From Candidatus Colimorpha enterica (lineage in GTDB: Bacteria; Bacillota; Clostridia; Oscillospirales; CAG-272), in NCBI GenBank assembly GCA_000433515.1, contig FR891180.1, positions 777 to 10,327 of the forward strand: 9,551 bases of DNA, written 5' to 3'. Positions 6,255 through 9,551 of the stretch are shown here, in pieces (positions within the stretch are counted from its first letter, which is position 1; every line of letters starts with the position of its first letter). The position numbers and the translations under genes were made by a program. The notes under the pieces were generated by a model, which was not told where the DNA came from, made no database searches, and worked only from the letters and a program-made list of their open reading frames with translations.

Positions 6255-6701
6255 ATGAAACACGTCGACATATACACAGACGGCGCGTGCAGCGGGAATC
6301 CCGGTCCCGGCGGCTACGGTGCAATACTTGTTTTCCGGGGACTTGAGCGGGAGATCTCCGGCGGCAGCCCCGAAACGACCAACAACCGGATGGAGCTGAT
6401 GGGCGCAATTTCCGCGCTTGAGCTTCTCAGGGAGCCGTGCAATGTGCTTCTGACCTCCGATTCGAAGTACCTTGTTGACGGAATAAACCTCGGCTGGGCA
6501 AAGTCGTGGAAAAAGCACAACTGGACTAAATCCGACAAAAAGCCGGCGCTTAATGCCGATCTCTGGGGGCGTCTGCTTGAGCTTCTTGAGGTTCACGATG
6601 TCACTTTCGTCTGGGTGAAGGGTCATGCCGGGCATCCGTACAACGAAAGATGCGATGAGCTTGCGGTTGCCGCGATAGAAAAAATGCGAAACAAAAGATA
6701 A
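6255..6701 (+). CDS. rnhA: Ribonuclease HI
   Basis: A 148-residue ribonuclease HI, close in length to the E. coli enzyme. It cleaves the RNA strand of RNA-DNA hybrids, removing Okazaki primers and R-loops in the cytoplasm. The opening YTDGACSGNPGPGGYG (7-22) is diagnostic. The catalytic acidic residues are Asp9, Glu47 (in NNRMEL), Asp69 (in TSDS) and Asp134 (in ERCDELA), with the assisting His124 in VKGHAGH. The Trp- and Lys-rich basic protrusion that grips the hybrid is present (WAKSWKKHNW, 81-90). No N-terminal hybrid-binding domain is attached. The ribosome site is weak: the stretch before the ATG is ACGGTAATAAACAG. It has its own promoter and a terminator 3 bases after its stop, so it appears to be transcribed alone. 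Confidence 0.96.
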   Translation: MKHVDIYTDGACSGNPGPGGYGAILVFRGLEREISGGSPETTNNRMELMGAISALELLREPCNVLLTSDSKYLVDGINLGWAKSWKKHNWTKSDKKPALNADLWGRLLELLEVHDVTFVWVKGHAGHPYNERCDELAVAAIEKMRNKR

Positions 6702-6704
6702 AAT

Positions 6705-6738
6705 ATGCCGTTCCGGTGTGATCCGGGACGGCATTTTT
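6705..6738 (+). terminator. Rho-independent terminator of rnhA
   Basis: A 12-bp stem (6705-6716 with 6723-6734, one G-T pair) with a six-base loop is followed by TTTTT. It lies 3 bases after the rnhA stop codon. Confidence 0.88.
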
Positions 6739-6802
6739 GGCGGTGCGTGTTTGCTCAATGTTAATAAAGGCTATACTATCTGTAAACAAAGCCGCAGAGT
6801 GC

Positions 6803-6831
6803 TTGACAGGAGACGCCTGCGGGGTTACAAT
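6803..6831 (+). promoter_or_regulatory. Promoter of the acyl-CoA ligase operon
   Basis: Consensus TTGACA (6803-6808), 17 bases, then TACAAT (6826-6831). Transcription should start near 6838, leaving a leader of about 63 bases that opens with the palindrome at 6839-6863. Confidence 0.8.
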
Positions 6832-6838
6832 GCTTTTC

Positions 6839-6863
6839 ATAAGGTTAACAGTGATAACTTTAT
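6839..6863. promoter_or_regulatory. Operator-like palindrome at the predicted transcription start
   Basis: A 25-base imperfect inverted repeat pairing ATAA-GTTA-CA with TG-TAAC-TTAT: 10 of the 12 pairs flanking the central base are complementary. It directly follows the -10 box. Its size and position fit the operator of a dimeric TetR-type repressor, and the TetR gene is the second gene of this operon, which suggests autoregulation. Confidence 0.45.
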
Positions 6864-6900
6864 GACCGATAATTGAAATAAACGGTTTTCAGGGGGTTCA

Positions 6901-8595
6901 ATGATGAAAAACAATACCGGTCTTGTGTACGACGTAAGGAACATAACCACGTTCCGTGAGCTTATAGAGGGCTCCGCCGAGCTTTACGGCGAAAGAACGG
7001 CATTCCTCTTCACCGACGGCAATGAGGTAAGGGAGATAACCTATTCCCGTGCGTTTGACGAGATAAAGTCGTTTACGGCATATCTCCGCTCGGTACTGCC
7101 TGAGGGGGCGAAGGTTGCCGTCACCGGAAAGAACAGCTATTTCTGGGCGATAAGCTATCTCACAGTCACCTGCGGTGTCGGTGCTGTCGTGCCGATCGAC
7201 AAGGATCTGCGTGCCGACGAGGTCGAGGGTCTGCTTGAGACTGCCGATGTGTCGGCGGTGATATACTCGCACGAGCTTTCTGACAAAATCGCAGGGCTTT
7301 CCGAGAGATATCTCTGCCTTGATATGGAGAATTATGAGGAATATATCGAAAAGGGCAGAGAGCTGAGGGAGCAGGGAGATACTTCGTACGAGGATCACAG
7401 CGTAAATCCGCACGCTCCCGGAATTCTGCTCTTCACCTCCGGTACGACCGGCGTGTCAAAGGGTGTCATGCTGTCGCAGTACAACATCTGCTCGAACGTC
7501 ATGGGGGTGGCAAGGGTGCTGAAGGTCACACCCGACGACCGCGCTCTGTCGGTAGCGCCGCTCCATCATACGTTTGAATGTACTGCAGGATTCCTCTTTA
7601 TGATCTACAACGGCGGGAGCATTGCATACAACAGCTCGCTGAGGAGGCTTCAGGCGGATCTGAAGCTCTTCCGTCCGACCGTCATGGCGGCGGTGCCTCT
7701 GCTTCTGAACACCTTCAGGAACACCATAATCAGAAAGTACAGCCAGATGAGGGGCGGCAGGCTCGTCCTTTCGCTCCAGAGAGCGCTTTCCGACGTGTCC
7801 GGAGAAAAGGCAAAGAGGCAGATCTTCAGCGTGGTAAACGAGACGTTCGGCGGAAGGCTCCGCCTCATTGTCTGCGGCGCGGCGCCGCTTGATACGGAGA
7901 CAACCAGGGATTATGCGCGTTTCGGTATTAAAGTCTATGTCGGATACGGGCTGACCGAAACGTCTCCGGTCATAACGGTTCAGTCGGATTTCTATTCCGC
8001 TCCCGGAGACGTCGGACGTCCGATCCCCGGAACAAAGGTGCGGCTTGACGACGTGAACGAGGAGGGAATCGGGGAGCTTGTCGCAAAGGGACCCGGCGTG
8101 ATGCTCGGCTACTACGAAAACAAAGAGGGGACGGAGGCTGTCATGGAGGACGGCTGGTTCCACACCGGCGACCTTGCAAAGCAGCTTCCCTCCGGCGCAT
8201 ATAAGATCACCGGAAGGATCAAGAGCATGATAGTCACCCCCGGCGGCAAAAAGGTGTTCCCGGAGGAGCTTGAAATGTTCCTTGAAAAGAGTCCGTACAT
8301 CTCCGAGTGCATGGTCTGCGGCAAGGAGACCGACAGCGCGGTAAGAATCACGGCGCTTGTTTTCCCGGATGCCGATGCGGTTGCGGAAAAGCTGGCGAAG
8401 TCCGGGATCGAACCCGGAACGGAAGAGTTCCGGGAGGCGCAGAAGAAGCTGATCTCCGACGCGGTAAAGGCGGTAAATGCCGGCTTCCCGAACTACAAGC
8501 ACATTTCCGACATCATCATCCGCGAAAAGGAATTTGAAAAGACGACGACGAGAAAAATAAAGCGGAACGCCCCGGAGAACCTGAATGAGGGCTGA
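6901..8595 (+). CDS. AMP-dependent acyl-CoA synthetase (long-chain fatty acid ligase type)
   Basis: A 564-residue adenylate-forming enzyme that probably converts a fatty acid to acyl-CoA through an acyl-AMP intermediate in the cytoplasm. Motifs in order are the phosphate loop TSGTTGVSKG (179-188), PLHHTFE (220-226, typical of long-chain ligases), YGLTET (349-354), WFHTGD (419-424, Asp424 contacts the ribose), GRIKSMIVTPGGKKVFPEELE from 438 (hinge and CoA step), and TTTRKIKR near the end, with Lys552 as the catalytic lysine. The length and both domains are complete. Chain-length preference cannot be read. AGGGGG (6891-6896) lies 4 bases before the first ATG and 7 before a second ATG (6904), so the true start may be one codon later. 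The TetR gene follows after 21 bases. Confidence 0.92.
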   Translation: MMKNNTGLVYDVRNITTFRELIEGSAELYGERTAFLFTDGNEVREITYSRAFDEIKSFTAYLRSVLPEGAKVAVTGKNSYFWAISYLTVTCGVGAVVPIDKDLRADEVEGLLETADVSAVIYSHELSDKIAGLSERYLCLDMENYEEYIEKGRELREQGDTSYEDHSVNPHAPGILLFTSGTTGVSKGVMLSQYNICSNVMGVARVLKVTPDDRALSVAPLHHTFECTAGFLFMIYNGGSIAYNSSLRRLQADLKLFRPTVMAAVPLLLNTFRNTIIRKYSQMRGGRLVLSLQRALSDVSGEKAKRQIFSVVNETFGGRLRLIVCGAAPLDTETTRDYARFGIKVYVGYGLTETSPVITVQSDFYSAPGDVGRPIPGTKVRLDDVNEEGIGELVAKGPGVMLGYYENKEGTEAVMEDGWFHTGDLAKQLPSGAYKITGRIKSMIVTPGGKKVFPEELEMFLEKSPYISECMVCGKETDSAVRITALVFPDADAVAEKLAKSGIEPGTEEFREAQKKLISDAVKAVNAGFPNYKHISDIIIREKEFEKTTTRKIKRNAPENLNEG

Positions 8596-8616
8596 TATGC
8601 CGAGGGAGACATTGCA

Positions 8617-9195
8617 GTGAAAACAGTGAGAGCCGAAAACCGAGATAAATTCATAGACGCGGCGCTTGAGGAGCTGACCGAGTACGGAGTTTCGGGCTTT
8701 TCGGCGCGGAGGGTGTCGAGGCGGCTGACGGTGTCCGGCGCCGCGCTCTATAAGCATTTCGAAAACCGTGAAGAGCTTCTCCGCGCAATGATACGGCGCA
8801 TCTATGACAGATGGTCGGAGATCCAGCGCAGGGCGGTTGACGGGTGCGGAGAGGGGTCATCTCCACGGGAGAGGATCATGGCGGTATGCGAGGCATATGT
8901 CAGATTTCTGTGCGGCAATCCGGAGTACCAGACGGTGATTCTTATGAACGATCGAGTGTTTTCTCCGGAGCTCCGCGCCGAAAAGACGAAGCTCAGCGGA
9001 ATGTCAAAGGAGCTTGTCGACGAATACTGCCGCTCTGTCGGTATGCCGGACGATGTCAGGAACAGAAAGCTCCTCGCGGTGCGCGCCTGTCTCTACGGAA
9101 CCGCCGCGCTTGTGAATTCCGGCGAAGCCGACCTTGACGACGGAGCCATTGAAATGATGACTGTGGCTGTCGGGAGAGAGTTTGACTCGGACTGA
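8617..9195 (+). CDS. TetR/AcrR family transcriptional regulator
   Basis: A 192-residue one-domain-pair repressor of the TetR family. The N-terminal helix-turn-helix spans about 8-55: FIDAALEELTEYGVSGFSA leads into RRVSRRLTVSGAALYKHFEN, with the family's recognition-helix ending Y-K-H-F. The remaining residues (about 60-190) form a helical ligand and dimer domain with no recognisable subfamily motif. The start is GTG, with GGGAG (8604-8608) 8 bases before it. A second GTG three codons on is possible but worse placed. It is 21 bases after the acyl-CoA ligase gene and very likely in the same transcript. Regulators of this family next to acyl-CoA ligases often sense fatty acids or acyl-CoA, so control of this operon through the palindrome at 6839-6863 is a reasonable inference. 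Confidence 0.92.
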   Translation: MKTVRAENRDKFIDAALEELTEYGVSGFSARRVSRRLTVSGAALYKHFENREELLRAMIRRIYDRWSEIQRRAVDGCGEGSSPRERIMAVCEAYVRFLCGNPEYQTVILMNDRVFSPELRAEKTKLSGMSKELVDEYCRSVGMPDDVRNRKLLAVRACLYGTAALVNSGEADLDDGAIEMMTVAVGREFDSD

Positions 9196-9208
9196 CGGAT
9201 CGTTTTTC

Positions 9209-9296
9209 GGGACACTGTCCCAAGCCCTTCCTTCTTTCCTGAGAAGAAAGAAGGAAGAAAGAAGAAATGGGAAAGAAATATTCTGTTTTCTTCTTT
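9209..9296. repeat. Intergenic hairpin and purine/pyrimidine palindrome cluster
   Basis: A short GC hairpin (GGGAC 9209-9213 / GTCCC 9217-9221) is followed by a 12-bp perfect inverted repeat (9227-9238 with 9246-9257). A further 10-bp inverted repeat follows (9258-9267 with 9287-9296). All are made of CTTC/GAAG-rich sequence. The layout parallels the repeat cluster at 3307-3386. Confidence 0.55.
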
Positions 9297-9305
9297 GAAC
9301 TGAAG

Positions 9306-9348
9306 AACAGCACGCTTCCGCTTGCCGGGGGGTGCTGTTTTTCTGTTT
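9306..9348 (+). terminator. Rho-independent terminator after the TetR gene
   Basis: AACAGCAC (9306-9313) pairs with GTGCTGTT (9332-9339). An inner weaker stem (CTTCC with GGGGG) extends it, and TTTTTCTGTTT follows. It ends the ligase-TetR transcript. Confidence 0.82.
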
Positions 9349-9352
9349 GGTA

Positions 9353-9381
9353 TTGACTTTTTTCCTTTATGAGGTTATAAT
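9353..9381 (+). promoter_or_regulatory. Promoter of aroQ
   Basis: TTGACT (9353-9358), 17 bases, then consensus TATAAT (9376-9381). Transcription should start near 9388, about 38 bases before the aroQ ATG. Confidence 0.85.
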
Positions 9382-9425
9382 ATAAATTGGAATATTATCA
9401 ACATAACCTTGCGGGGAATGATAAA

Positions 9426-9551
9426 ATGAAAAACAACATATCAATACTTGTGATTAACGGACCCAATCTCAATCTTACCGGTACAAGAGAGCCGCAGATA
9501 TACGGCTCGGTCACACTTGACGATATAAACCGTTCTCTTACCGATGCGGCG
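9426..9551 (+). CDS. aroQ: Type II 3-dehydroquinate dehydratase, N-terminus (partial)
   Basis: The first 42 codons of a gene cut by the window edge. The protein opens ILVINGPNLNLTGTREPQIYG (from residue 7), the signature of the type II dehydroquinase, a dodecameric cytoplasmic enzyme. It converts 3-dehydroquinate to 3-dehydroshikimate in the shikimate route to aromatic amino acids. Asn14, Arg21 and Tyr26 match the family's active-site residues; the later Glu and His lie outside the window. GGGGA (9413-9417) is 8 bases before the ATG. The gene has its own promoter and is isolated from the upstream operon by a terminator. Whether further shikimate genes follow cannot be seen. Confidence 0.95.
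   Translation, partial: MKNNISILVINGPNLNLTGTREPQIYGSVTLDDINRSLTDAA

Noticed and set aside
6078..6758. A 226-codon leftward frame opposite rnhA
   Set aside because: It runs through the rnhA promoter, gene and terminator on the wrong strand. The ribonuclease motifs on the plus strand are unambiguous.
1..9551. CRISPR array, tRNA, rRNA, riboswitch or mobile-element genes
   Set aside because: No regularly spaced array, cloverleaf, rRNA segment, recognisable riboswitch core or transposase/integrase frame was seen on either strand. The 28-base-period repeat at 3322-3364 has only two copies and hairpins in place of spacers.

Overview
The window looks like a piece of a moderately GC-rich Bacillota genome, most likely a gut-type Clostridia (Oscillospirales-like) lineage. 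This is inferred from strong AGGAGG-type ribosome sites, TTGACA/TATAAT promoters with 17-base spacers, frequent ATA and AGA/AGG codons, a lipoprotein-type polar amino acid ABC transporter, and GC-hairpin plus CTTCTT/AAGAAG palindromic repeats after genes. No rRNA, tRNA, CRISPR array, transposase or phage gene is visible. All complete genes look intact.

Layout. (1) 1-144, leftward: the N-terminal 48 codons of a gene that runs off the window, tentatively an AraC-type regulator. Its promoter overlaps that of the rightward operon. (2) 282-3296, rightward: three oxidoreductase genes with overlapping ends, namely a zinc-ligand-less medium-chain dehydrogenase, a Gfo/Idh/MocA family dehydrogenase and a PIG3-like quinone oxidoreductase homologue. 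(3) 3297-3505: a repeat-rich convergent junction with a bidirectional terminator. (4) 5892-3506, leftward: a three-gene polar amino acid importer (binding lipoprotein, permease, ATPase), with a strong hairpin separating the binding-protein gene from the other two. (5) 5893-6254: a divergent control region with several palindromes. (6) 6255-6701: rnhA as a single-gene unit with its own promoter and terminator. (7) 6901-9195: an acyl-CoA ligase gene and a TetR-type regulator gene, very likely one operon with an operator-like palindrome at the predicted transcription start. (8) 9196-9425: a second repeat-plus-terminator junction built like the first one, then a promoter. (9) 9426-9551: the start of aroQ (type II 3-dehydroquinate dehydratase).

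How the genes work together. The first operon probably carries out linked redox steps on a sugar or cyclitol-like substrate, perhaps under control of the divergent regulator; the substrate cannot be read from the sequence. The ABC genes form a complete minimal importer with one permease type. The ligase and TetR pair resembles fatty-acid-responsive regulation of acyl-CoA formation. rnhA and aroQ are housekeeping genes. The most unusual content is the three-oxidoreductase operon with its overlapping divergent promoters, the recurring 3' repeat/terminator module, and the helically phased palindromes upstream of the transporter.
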